Shown one piece after another: positions 6,308 to 12,254 of a stretch of DNA of 12,254 nucleotides (the first letter of the stretch is position 1; each line of letters starts with the position of its first letter). Origin of the DNA: Planctomycetales bacterium. GTDB lineage: Bacteria > Planctomycetota > Phycisphaerae > SM23-33. The stretch covers positions 1 to 12,254 of the forward strand of contig DAOVLS010000040.1 of NCBI GenBank assembly GCA_030631125.1, written 5' to 3'. Both the position numbers and the translations under genes were made by a program. Under the pieces are notes generated by a model. That model was given only the letters and a program-made list of their open reading frames with translations, did not search any database and had not been told where the DNA came from.

Positions 6308-7336
6308 ATGGCTTACGACGGTGTGATTGAGGATGTCAGAAAAGCGATCCGGCTTGAGAAGCCGGATCGGCTGCCTGTGTTCGCGTGCAGCGAAGAGTTC
6401 GACGTAAAGTGGTATGGCAAATACACTTACGAGGAACTCTGCCAGGACGGCGACAAGATTGCCGAGGTCTGGATTGCAGCCATTGAGGAATTTGACTACG
6501 ACTGGGCGTGGGTGCAGGTGGATGACTGCTTCGAGTTCGAGCCGCTGGGCGTCGGTACCCACGGCGAAGGCGACATCCTCCGCGCGACGAGGGACTATCT
6601 GCCCGCAGCCAGAGACACGCTCGAAAATCTTCGCATCCCCGACCCGCACAAAGACGGGCGGATGCCGGAGAAACTCAAGGCCATACGTCTGGTCAAGGAG
6701 CGTTTCGGCGACCGGGTGCTCATCGAGGGCGGCTGTGCGGCGCCGTACAGTGCCGTGGGATTGCTGTTCGGGCTGACCGAGACGATGATGCTGGCGATGG
6801 AGCAGCCTGAATTGCTGGCCGACGCCTGCGAATTTTTCGTAGAGGCGCAGTCGCGTTATATTAAAACGCAAGTCGAAGCCGGGGCGCACGCAGTCTGGAT
6901 AGGGGACTGCAATGCATTCAGCGGCATGCTCTCGCTGGAGCAGTACAGGCAGTTCGCCTTCGATTCGTGCAGGAAACTGGTGGAAAAGGCCCACGAGTAC
7001 GGCGCGATTGTGCATTTGCACAACAGCGAGATTGCAATTCCGTATCTGCTGGCAGAGAGCGAGTTGGGCGCTGACATCATTAATTGTGGTCCGGCGGCCG
7101 ATATCGCCGAGGTCCGCAAGGCGCTGACCGGCAAAAACTGCTTCAGCGGAAATCTTGATCCCATCGAAGTCCTTATGCGCGGCACGCCGGAGCAAGTGGC
7201 GAAGGAGGCCGAGCGAATCGTTAAAATCGGTTGTTCCGAAGGTGGTTACATATTCAACACCGGCGAAATGAACCCGCAGGCCACGCCGGTCGAAAACATG
7301 AAGGCAATGATAGAAGCGGCAAGAAAGGCGAACTAA
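6308..7336 (+). CDS. Uroporphyrinogen-decarboxylase-fold protein (UroD/MtaA-like) with altered metal ligands
   Basis: The 342-residue protein starts at ATG 6308, with an AAAGGGA ribosome binding site 7 bases upstream. It has the UroD TIM-barrel pattern: an N-terminal VRKAIRLEKPDRLPV (10-24), GGCAAPYSAVGLLFG (141-155), VEAGAHAVWIGDCNAFSGMLSL (189-210), IVHLHNSE (234-241), GADIINCGPAADI (254-266), FSGNLDP (279-285) and a C-terminal GYIFNTGEMNPQATPVENM (313-331). The family includes heme-pathway HemE and corrinoid or coenzyme M methyltransferases. In the methyltransferase branch zinc is held by His-x-Cys and a late Gly-Cys. Here these positions read His236-x-His238 and Gly-Glu320, so a classic thiol-activating zinc site is not present. 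It is not HemE. Members of this uncharacterised branch are common in planctomycetes and related bacteria. The stop is 2 bases before the next start, implying coexpression with the sugar-type protein. Confidence 0.85.
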   Translation: MAYDGVIEDVRKAIRLEKPDRLPVFACSEEFDVKWYGKYTYEELCQDGDKIAEVWIAAIEEFDYDWAWVQVDDCFEFEPLGVGTHGEGDILRATRDYLPAARDTLENLRIPDPHKDGRMPEKLKAIRLVKERFGDRVLIEGGCAAPYSAVGLLFGLTETMMLAMEQPELLADACEFFVEAQSRYIKTQVEAGAHAVWIGDCNAFSGMLSLEQYRQFAFDSCRKLVEKAHEYGAIVHLHNSEIAIPYLLAESELGADIINCGPAADIAEVRKALTGKNCFSGNLDPIEVLMRGTPEQVAKEAERIVKIGCSEGGYIFNTGEMNPQATPVENMKAMIEAARKAN

Positions 7337-7338
7337 AG

Positions 7339-7785
7339 ATGATACTGGACCGATTGGAAAACTGGAAACAATATGCCGCCTTGAACAGCGGACTCGCCGG
7401 GGCTTTTGAGTTCCTTCAGCGAGGCGACCTGGCTGAATTGCCCGAAGGGAAGCACTCGATTGACGGCGAGAGGGTCTTTGCGATTATCGTCCGCGCCGAC
7501 GGCGTCGGGCGAGAGAAGGCCAGGCTGGAAATTCACAGGGAGTACATCGACATCCAGTTCTGTATCTCCGGCTGCGACGAGATCGGCTGGAGGCCGACGG
7601 ACTGCTGCTGCGGCGCCGAAGGTTTCGACGAGGACAAGGACCTCGGCTTCTTTGCGGATGAGTCCGAAGCGTGGTTGGCTGTCGGGCCTGGCCGGTTTGC
7701 CATTCTTTTCCCCGCCGACGCCCACGCCCCGCTCGGCGGCGCCGGCCCGGTGCATAAGGCCATCGTCAAGGTCGCCGTGGATTGA
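7339..7785 (+). CDS. YhcH/YjgK/YiaL family protein (EbgC-like sugar-binding fold)
   Basis: The product has 148 residues from ATG 7339. This start is 2 bases after the previous stop and gives the family's normal length of about 150; an in-frame GTG-type start further upstream would overlap the UroD-like gene. Family motifs are MILDRLENWKQY (1-12), DGERVFAIIVRAD (42-54), LEIHREYIDIQF (63-74), WRPT (85-88), FAILFPADAHAP (120-131) and HKAIVKV (139-145). Glu64, His66, Asp71, Gln73 and His129 are the likely metal or substrate residues of this cupin-like beta barrel. Relatives include the EbgC subunit of evolved beta-galactosidase and E. coli YhcH, linked to sialic acid anomers; a role with sugar anomers is a family-based inference. 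A short CCC run (89-91) is unusual. This gene closes the rightward cluster. Confidence 0.88.
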   Translation: MILDRLENWKQYAALNSGLAGAFEFLQRGDLAELPEGKHSIDGERVFAIIVRADGVGREKARLEIHREYIDIQFCISGCDEIGWRPTDCCCGAEGFDEDKDLGFFADESEAWLAVGPGRFAILFPADAHAPLGGAGPVHKAIVKVAVD

Positions 7786-7978
7786 CCCCACTTTCGCGGG
7801 CCTGGCGGGATGGGTTGTTCGCGGATGGCGCTTTGTATAGAAGGAGATAAACCCTGATCAAAGTGTCCGACCATTTCGTCTTTGCGTATCGTCTTGTCTT
7901 GTAAAGTTGCAAGGCAGCGGGAGCGAAGCCCAGTCCCCTGTTGGGACTGGGCTTGTTCCCTGTATGTTAACTTGTTGG
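7786..7978. other. Non-coding stretch between convergent units; orphan ribosome binding site
   Basis: No convincing gene lies here. A strong ribosome binding site (AAGGAGATAA, 7841-7850) is followed by only a 13-codon frame from GTG 7863 to TAA 7902-7904. This looks like the remnant of a gene start or an untested micro-peptide. The rest holds the hairpin at 7926-7954. Confidence 0.5.
7926..7954. terminator. Hairpin between convergent transcripts, probable terminator
   Basis: A perfect 12-bp stem, AAGCCCAGTCCC (7926-7937) with GGGACTGGGCTT (7943-7954), encloses loop CTGTT. On the plus strand it is followed by TGTTCCCTG, which is only moderately T-rich. Its place between a rightward and a leftward operon suits bidirectional termination. 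The outer arms are the same as in the hairpin at 2981-3008. Confidence 0.55.
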
Positions 7979-9103
7979 TTACTTTCTCCGGCGCCGGATA
8001 AGCACGCCAAGCCCGCCGATACCCAGCAGCGCCAGCGTCGCCGGCTCGGGAACGTAAGTCGCCCGCAGTGTCTCGGTACCGGGCTCGATCGACAGGACCC
8101 AGCCGATGCCGTTTACGTCCACCTGGTCCTCGGCCGACAGGGTCGGCAGGACGTCGCCCACGATGTCGGCAGCCGTCAGCAGGTCGAAGTACTCGCCATA
8201 ACCGGGCGTAACGCCGGCCATGTCGAGGGTGCTGGCGGCGTCGAAGGTGGCATTGCCGGTAACGACGATCGTGCTGATGCCGGGGTTGCCGATCTCGGCC
8301 TCCAGCGTACCCCTGGTGCCCTGCGTGTAGGTGCCGCTGACTGTGATCGTCGCGGCATCGCCACTGACCTTGAGGGTGCCGAACGCGGCTCTGCCGACGT
8401 GGAGCGTCCCGGTGGACAGGCTCCCGGCGGAGATATCATATAGCGCATTGCCATCGGCGTCATATTCATAGCCGATCTCGAGTGCGCCGGTGAGTGTAAC
8501 GCTCCCGCCGCTCTGTTCGAAGAGGGCCCGTACGGAACCACCCCCATAATTCACGCACATCCTTAGATTGGTGGCCGTAACAACGCCGTCGCCGCTTAAA
8601 TAATATTCCCCATAGTGGTTCGTTGTACCATGCGTCCCTATATCGAGTGCGCCGTCAACGTTGAGGGTTCCGCCGCTATGGGTGTAGGTGCCATATCCAT
8701 AGAGGCCAACTATAAACGACCCGCTGGGGAGGACGTAGCCATAGTTGTAGACCCAGTTGGCATCATAGACAGCGCGGAGTGTCCCGCCGGTCTGGAAGGC
8801 GTAGCCGGTAGAGTTCCCGACACTGCCGCCACCAGTTCCTATTAGCATAGCCCCGCACACGCAAGAATCACCTGAAAGGTCACTTATCGTCACGTCCTTG
8901 CTCGTCCATACTATGGCAAAATCACTGGCGAGCGGCACACGGTGCACCGCCGGGCTTGACCCCCTTATCGTCCAGTCGGCGGCGTTCTCCCAGAGGGCGC
9001 CGGTTGTGTTCACGTCGTTTTCAGCCATTTGTGCGCCCGTCACCGGACCGGCCAGAAGGGCCAATACAGCCAAATAACTCAATAATGTTACTGTCTTTCT
9101 CAT
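7979..9103 (-). CDS. PEP-CTERM exported protein, beta-repeat type (third gene of leftward operon)
   Basis: This 374-residue exported protein has a signal peptide (MRKTVTLLSYLAVLALLAGP, cleavage after about residue 24). Its C-terminal sorting tail consists of VPEP (351-354), a hydrophobic helix (ATLALLGIGGLGVLI) and RRRRK at the end; such tails are recognised by exosortase and lead to surface or matrix deposition. The interior is Gly/Ser/Thr-rich with repeated short beta units such as SGGTLNVDGALDIGTHG (143-159), QSGGSVTLTGALEIGY (197-212) and SAGSLSTGTLHVGRA (225-239). This suggests a right-handed beta-helix or similar elongated fold. The WENAADW segment (38-44) is typical of these planctomycete surface proteins. 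The start is set by GGGAG upstream of ATG 9103. DNA around 8240-8287 is almost identical to the sister gene (46 of 48 bases). No exosortase gene is in view, and the ligand or partner is unknown. Confidence 0.87.
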   Translation of the reverse strand: MRKTVTLLSYLAVLALLAGPVTGAQMAENDVNTTGALWENAADWTIRGSSPAVHRVPLASDFAIVWTSKDVTISDLSGDSCVCGAMLIGTGGGSVGNSTGYAFQTGGTLRAVYDANWVYNYGYVLPSGSFIVGLYGYGTYTHSGGTLNVDGALDIGTHGTTNHYGEYYLSGDGVVTATNLRMCVNYGGGSVRALFEQSGGSVTLTGALEIGYEYDADGNALYDISAGSLSTGTLHVGRAAFGTLKVSGDAATITVSGTYTQGTRGTLEAEIGNPGISTIVVTGNATFDAASTLDMAGVTPGYGEYFDLLTAADIVGDVLPTLSAEDQVDVNGIGWVLSIEPGTETLRATYVPEPATLALLGIGGLGVLIRRRRK

Positions 9104-9118
9104 TTTGCTACTCCCTTC
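9048..9118 (-). repeat. 71-bp leader/signal-peptide block, copy at PEP-CTERM gene 3
   Basis: This block covers the ribosome binding site and signal-peptide codons and is repeated at 10034-10104 and 11020-11090. It differs from the 11020-11090 copy at about 7 of 71 positions. All three copies have the same length and the same offset to the start codon. Confidence 0.85.
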
Positions 9119-9162
9119 CTAAAAGACCGGATTACCGGATTGCCGGATTACCTACCGATTAA
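9104..9162 (-). repeat. Tandem TAATCCGG-type repeats between PEP-CTERM genes 2 and 3
   Basis: Read leftward, the gap contains GGTAATCCGGCAATCCGG continued by TAATCCGGTC: three copies of an 8-base unit (TAATCCGG, one as CAATCCGG). A T-run and the AGGAAGGGAG ribosome binding site of the next gene follow. Each CCGGATTACCGG can fold as a 4-bp stem with a 4-base loop. The other gap (10090-10136) has the same arrangement with one fewer unit. Confidence 0.75.
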
Positions 9163-10089
9163 CTAACTACGCCTTCGCCGCAGGACAACACCGATCAGAC
9201 CCACGCCCAGCAGCGCCAGCGTCGCCGGTTCGGGAATGATCGTTAGCGCACCAGGAGTCGAGTCGTCACCACTCAGAGTGTAGTCCCAGCCGTCAGGCAG
9301 AGTCGGACCGCCGTAAAAATCGCCTGTGTACGAACCGTAGGTCATTAGTGTGTAAGGCCCGGCGTAGCCGCCGGCGGGTTCTACTACCACTAGCGCGCCG
9401 TCGAAGGCGGCATTGCCGGTAACGGCGATCGTGCTGATGCCGGGGTTACCCGATGGTGTGGCCATCAGCGTACCCGCATTGCTCTGCGTGTACACACCGG
9501 TTACTGTGATATCCGCGCCCGTACCGATGACATGAAAAGTGCCACGCTCGGGAGTACCGGAGATGTCGCCTACTTCCAAATCGACGGTTGTGAGAATGGT
9601 GGGCACGGCTTCGTTAACCTCGCTTATGTTATACGTGCCGTGGCTTTTGGGGTCGCTATGCTCACCAAGAACAAGTGCGACATCGATGAGGTGGCTCCCG
9701 CCGGTATGGTTGTAAATACCTACCGTGCAATAATTCATGCTGGTACCGGGGATACACCAAGGAATTATGGGGTCATAAGCCCCGGTATCGCGGGCTCTGA
9801 GTATCCCGCTGGCCTGGTTGAAGGTGACGGTCTTTTTGTTGCCGCCACTAAAGAGTAGTTGCCCGACCGACTGATCAGCGGTAGAAAAATCCACGGTTAC
9901 GGTGGTGTCTATAATGGCACAGTCATCGATAGTGGGCACACGGTCCAGGTCCCAGTTGGCTGGGTTGTGCCAGAGTGTGTCGCCGCCATCGCCATTCCAT
10001 TTGATCACAGTCAGGTTGGCGCCCGCCGCCGGGCCGGCCAGCAGGGCCAATACAGCCAAACAGCTCAACAATGTCAGTGTCTTTCTCAT
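9163..10089 (-). CDS. PEP-CTERM exported protein (second gene of leftward operon)
   Basis: The 308-residue protein has a signal peptide (MRKTLTLLSCLAVLALLAGP, cleavage near residue 24). Its sorting tail consists of IPEP (285-288), a hydrophobic stretch (ATLALLGVGLIGVVL) and RRRRS. The mature start has the frequent surface-protein pattern W(40)HNPANW(46) then VPTIDDCAII (51-60), followed by beta-rich repeats (GIYNHTGGSHLIDVALVLGEH, 124-144). Segment GNPGISTIAVTGNAAFD (214-230) matches the third gene at near DNA identity. The ATG at 10089 is preceded by AAGAAGGGAATAACAAG, the same leader as in the sister genes. Function is probably structural, in the cell surface or extracellular matrix; no enzymatic motif is seen. 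Cysteines at 57, 112 and 121 could form disulfides. The last 74 bases are about 92% identical to those of the first operon gene, evidence of recent duplication or gene conversion. Confidence 0.87.
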   Translation of the reverse strand: MRKTLTLLSCLAVLALLAGPAAGANLTVIKWNGDGGDTLWHNPANWDLDRVPTIDDCAIIDTTVTVDFSTADQSVGQLLFSGGNKKTVTFNQASGILRARDTGAYDPIIPWCIPGTSMNYCTVGIYNHTGGSHLIDVALVLGEHSDPKSHGTYNISEVNEAVPTILTTVDLEVGDISGTPERGTFHVIGTGADITVTGVYTQSNAGTLMATPSGNPGISTIAVTGNAAFDGALVVVEPAGGYAGPYTLMTYGSYTGDFYGGPTLPDGWDYTLSGDDSTPGALTIIPEPATLALLGVGLIGVVLRRRRS

Positions 10090-10104
10090 CTTGTTATTCC
10101 CTTC
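10034..10104 (-). repeat. 71-bp leader/signal-peptide block, copy at PEP-CTERM gene 2
   Basis: Second copy of the block that covers the ribosome binding site and signal peptide. It differs from the 11020-11090 copy at about 6 of 71 positions. Confidence 0.85.
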
Positions 10105-10136
10105 TTAAAAGACCGGATTACCGGATTACCGATTAA
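10090..10136 (-). repeat. Tandem TAATCCGG repeats between PEP-CTERM genes 1 and 2
   Basis: Read leftward: TTAATC, then GGTAATCCGGTAATCCGG, then TCTTTTAAGAAGGGAATAACAAG. Two full TAATCCGG units precede the ribosome binding site. This is a shorter version of the gap at 9104-9162, in the same position relative to stop and start codons. Confidence 0.75.
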
Positions 10137-11075
10137 CTAACCACGTCTTCGCCGCAGGACAACACCGATCAGACCCACGCCAATCAGCGCCAAGGTCGCC
10201 GGTTCGGGAACGAGACACTTGACCATGTAGTACCCGTCGTCGCCGGTGCCGTCGCCCTCGTGCCAGATCAACTCCCAATCCGACGTGTTGTCGGCATGCA
10301 ACGCCAGATTGTGACCACTCCAGTTACTACTAGGCAGCCTGAAAAACAGGACCTCGTGACCTAACACCTTGCTGGTGTACAGTGTGTCGTCCACGTAGAG
10401 GATAGTTCCTGCGGCGAAATGGGCGCCCTTGTACTTCGAGTGGTCGCCCAAGCACAGAATTTGTGTAACAGCGCCGGCACTGGTCAGTGCAATCTCCAGT
10501 GTTCCGGCGTTCAGGTAGAAGTTGCTGGTCTGGATAGTTGAGCCTGTGCCCTCTACCCTGAACCTCGCGTCGACGCCACCCAGGATGAAGTACCTGTTCA
10601 TGTTGGTCTGGGTGATGCTGCCTCCGGAGATCGTGTACGACCCGTCGCCGTAGGTGTTACCACTATACGCAGTACCGACAAAGACAGTCTCTCCGAAAGT
10701 AGCGTCCCCGCCGGTCTGGATGAAGGTGGATTGAGGCTGGCCGTCGTTGTTTTCGTAACTGATGCTAAAATGGTCGTTAGTGGTGAACGAACCGCCCGTC
10801 ATCTGGAGGTGCCCGGCCGTACCACTGCCCACACGCACATAGCCAAGGTTCTGGCTGAGATCAGTGGAAATTATGGCAGTTCTTCCTCCATTAATGGTGG
10901 CGTTGTCATTGACAACCGTTCCCGGAGGACCGCCGGCAGGGGTCCAGTTGTCGGCGTCGTGCCAATTGCCGTCGGTCTCGGCATCGGTAAAGGTGTAACT
11001 TGTCGCACCCCCCGCCTGTCCGGCCAGCAGGGCCAATACAGCCAGACAACCCAATAATGTTACTGTCTTTCTCAT
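10137..11075 (-). CDS. PEP-CTERM exported protein (first gene of leftward operon)
   Basis: The 312-residue protein starts at ATG 11075. An in-frame ATG at 11093 exists, but the sequence between them contains the GGAAGGGAATAACAAG ribosome binding site shared with the two sister genes. The signal peptide is MRKTVTLLGCLAVLALLAGQ, with cleavage near residue 24. The tail is VPEP (289-292), a hydrophobic helix (ATLALIGVGLIGVVL) and RRRRG, a canonical exosortase substrate signal. The mature part starts with NWHDADNWTPAGGPPGTVVNDNATINGG (37-64), the repeat motif common to planctomycete surface proteins. Beta repeats follow (GHLQMTGGSFTTN, 88-100; YGDGSYTISGGSI, 142-154). Residues about 205-288 differ completely from the sister proteins. 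Role unknown; probably a surface or matrix component. It is the promoter-proximal gene, about 75 bases downstream of the predicted transcription start. Confidence 0.87.
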   Translation of the reverse strand: MRKTVTLLGCLAVLALLAGQAGGATSYTFTDAETDGNWHDADNWTPAGGPPGTVVNDNATINGGRTAIISTDLSQNLGYVRVGSGTAGHLQMTGGSFTTNDHFSISYENNDGQPQSTFIQTGGDATFGETVFVGTAYSGNTYGDGSYTISGGSITQTNMNRYFILGGVDARFRVEGTGSTIQTSNFYLNAGTLEIALTSAGAVTQILCLGDHSKYKGAHFAAGTILYVDDTLYTSKVLGHEVLFFRLPSSNWSGHNLALHADNTSDWELIWHEGDGTGDDGYYMVKCLVPEPATLALIGVGLIGVVLRRRRG

Positions 11076-11090
11076 CTTGTTATTCCCTTC
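11020..11090 (-). repeat. 71-bp leader/signal-peptide block, copy at PEP-CTERM gene 1
   Basis: Promoter-proximal copy of the leader/signal-peptide block. Similarity stops sharply upstream of the ribosome binding site, where this gene has its own promoter region instead of the TAATCCGG repeats. Confidence 0.85.
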
Positions 11091-11156
11091 CATAAAATTT
11101 GCTGGTTTGCTTGAGAGGAGAAGACACCCTCGCCTCCCTCACTTTTATTTTATACT

Positions 11157-11184
11157 ATTATATTCGGATTTCTACTTGTGTCAA
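11157..11184 (-). promoter_or_regulatory. Sigma-70-type promoter of the PEP-CTERM operon
   Basis: On the minus strand a perfect -35 TTGACA (11184-11179) and a perfect -10 TATAAT (11162-11157) are separated by 16 bases. The predicted transcription start is near 11150, giving a 5' leader of about 75 bases before ATG 11075. The surrounding region is the most AT-rich part of the window. Confidence 0.8.
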
Positions 11185-11222
11185 GAACGTTTTGCGGTTA
11201 GTGTCATCGCACTTTGCGGCTG
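11178..11222. promoter_or_regulatory. Tandem 22-23 bp repeat overlapping the -35 box, candidate operator
   Basis: Two units follow each other: GTGTCA + 7 bases + TTTGCGGTTA (11178-11200) and GTGTCA + 6 bases + TTTGCGGCTG (11201-11222). The spacing is about two helical turns, and each unit holds two conserved blocks roughly one turn apart, as expected for AraC-type proteins with two helix-turn-helix motifs. The first unit overlaps the -35 box of the PEP-CTERM promoter. The divergent regulator gene starts 20 bases beyond the second unit. Confidence 0.6.
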
Positions 11223-11242
11223 GGCTTGACGGGAGACCTGAT

Positions 11243-12254
11243 ATGAACAAGAGTGGCAAGGATGTAAAAATGCTCCTGATAGACATCCCGTGGGACTGTC
11301 TTTACGGTCGGCAGATCCGGCGTGGTATCGGCAAGTACGGTCGGCCGGATCGGCCATGGCTGTTCACCAACTTCCAGGACTACCGTCACAGTAATTGGTC
11401 GCGGCGAGTCAAGCCCGTCGGGATGATCTCGATGCGCCGACCTAAGGAATACGAGGCCGACGCCCGGCGCTACGACTTGACGGCGGTGGGCGTGGGGGTA
11501 TGGGCGCCGGGAGGCGAGTTTTCATCCCTTCCTTATGCGGATGTCGATCCGGAAGCGCTGGGCAAAATGGCTGCCGAGTATTTTATCGAGCGCGGCTTTC
11601 GCCATTTCGGAATGGCCGCCCTGGATAAGTCCTTTTACTCCCGGTATCGCGGCGAGGCCTTTGTCGAGGTGCTGCGTCGCAGGAAACTGCCCTGTGACGT
11701 GTTCAACCCCCGAAAAAAATATCCGCCCTGCGGCATACCGCTGCCGCCGCTCAGCTACTACTCCGAGCGGGCCTGCCGCTGGCTGGCGAGCCTTCCCAAG
11801 CCGGCGGCTGTGTTCTGCATCAACGATTTCGTCGGGTTGTGGATCTGCGAGTTGTGCCGCCAGATTGACATCCGCGTTCCGGAGGAAGTCGCCGTTCTCG
11901 GCGTGGACGACGACGAGACGTTCTGTGACATAGCCTGTCCGCATCTTTCCAGCATTCGCCTGCCTGGCGAGCAGGTCGGCTATGAGGCGACCAATCTTCT
12001 CAATGACATACTCGGCGGCGGAAAGGCGCCGAAGCGCCCTATCCTGCTGCCGCCGCTGGGCGTGATGACGCGCCAGAGCACCGACGTGATGGCCATTGAC
12101 GACCGCTATGTCATCAAGGCGGTACAGTTTATTCGCGAACACGCCCACGAAGGTATTCGCGTGGAGAGCGTAATGACAGAGGTGCGAATGTCGCGCCGGC
12201 CTCTGGAGCGGCGGTTTAAGGCGGCCCTCGGGCGGACACCGTTTGCGGAGATAC
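11243..12254 (+). CDS. XylR-family AraC-type transcription regulator with LacI-like sensor (3' end outside window)
   Basis: The frame is open from ATG 11243 (ribosome binding site GGGAGA at 11231-11236) to the window end; 337 residues are visible. Residues about 8-280 are a periplasmic-binding-protein-like sensor of the LacI/XylR type: LLIDIPWDCLYGRQIRRGIGKY (11-32), a central ALGKMAAEYFIERGFRHFGMA (105-125), INDFVGLWICELCRQ (193-207), VAVLGVDDDETFCDIACPHLSSI (216-238), VGYEATNLL (245-253) and ILLPPLGVMTRQSTDVMAIDD (267-287). This last part is the family signature. Residues 289-337 begin the AraC/XylS DNA-binding domain: IKAVQFIREHAHEGIRVESV, then MSRRPLERRFKAALGRTPFAEI. Most of the second helix-turn-helix is cut off. 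The ligand is probably a sugar, by analogy with E. coli XylR. The divergent position next to the tandem repeat and PEP-CTERM promoter suggests it controls that operon and possibly itself. Confidence 0.9.
   Translation, partial: MNKSGKDVKMLLIDIPWDCLYGRQIRRGIGKYGRPDRPWLFTNFQDYRHSNWSRRVKPVGMISMRRPKEYEADARRYDLTAVGVGVWAPGGEFSSLPYADVDPEALGKMAAEYFIERGFRHFGMAALDKSFYSRYRGEAFVEVLRRRKLPCDVFNPRKKYPPCGIPLPPLSYYSERACRWLASLPKPAAVFCINDFVGLWICELCRQIDIRVPEEVAVLGVDDDETFCDIACPHLSSIRLPGEQVGYEATNLLNDILGGGKAPKRPILLPPLGVMTRQSTDVMAIDDRYVIKAVQFIREHAHEGIRVESVMTEVRMSRRPLERRFKAALGRTPFAEI

Noticed and set aside
6236..7195. 319-codon minus-strand frame opposite the UroD-like gene
   Set aside because: The plus-strand protein matches the UroD family along its length; the opposite frame is a by-product of GC-rich third positions.
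7907..8443. Plus-strand frame of 178 codons over the end of a PEP-CTERM gene
   Set aside because: It starts inside the terminator hairpin region and overlaps a convincing minus-strand gene; composition is atypical.
9104..10136. Possible CRISPR-like array from the short repeats in the PEP-CTERM operon
   Set aside because: The units are 8 bases, directly tandem without spacers, and confined to two intergenic gaps.
11522..12148. 208-codon minus-strand frame opposite the XylR-type regulator
   Set aside because: The plus-strand product carries the full family signature; the opposite frame has none.

Overview
The window looks like chromosomal DNA of a planctomycete, probably from the Phycisphaerae / Sedimentisphaerales side. 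The main clues are three exported proteins with PEP-CTERM sorting tails, a XylR-type AraC regulator with a LacI-like sensor, and an in-frame palindromic 'GTGVPPV...AGTAMLR' element that I recall as typical of planctomycete proteins. The lineage is inferred from family content only; there is no rRNA or other marker here. Coding density is high, GC is moderately high, and GTG starts are used.

Positions 1-7785 hold rightward genes. They begin with the end of a membrane protein (1-324), overlapped by 4 bp by a lipoprotein that joins an alpha/beta hydrolase to a large helical, probably alpha/alpha-toroid domain (321-2417). A long hairpin (2384-2429) separates it from a DUF985 cupin (2472-2978), which ends at a palindromic hairpin. 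Next come a SAM-dependent methyltransferase carrying the in-frame repeat (3052-4053), a small two-helix membrane protein (4081-4518) and an exported zinc-ribbon protein (4610-5314). A threonine/serine ammonia-lyase (5332-6282), a uroporphyrinogen-decarboxylase-fold protein with altered metal ligands (6308-7336) and a YhcH/YjgK/YiaL sugar protein (7339-7785) follow. The run 4610-7785 has gaps of 17, 25 and 2 bases and is probably one transcript.

A non-coding stretch (7786-7978) contains an orphan ribosome binding site and a terminator-like hairpin between convergent units. A leftward operon of three paralogous PEP-CTERM proteins then occupies 11075-7979. The three share almost identical leaders and ribosome binding sites. 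Their interiors diverge, and short tandem repeats of TAATCCGG lie in the two gaps between them.

A divergent 167-bp region (11076-11242) carries a near-consensus sigma-70 promoter firing left into the PEP-CTERM operon. A 22-23 bp tandem repeat overlaps and extends upstream of its -35 box. To the right starts the XylR/AraC-family regulator (11243 to the window end, truncated). The simplest reading is that this regulator senses a sugar and controls the adjacent PEP-CTERM operon through the tandem repeat.
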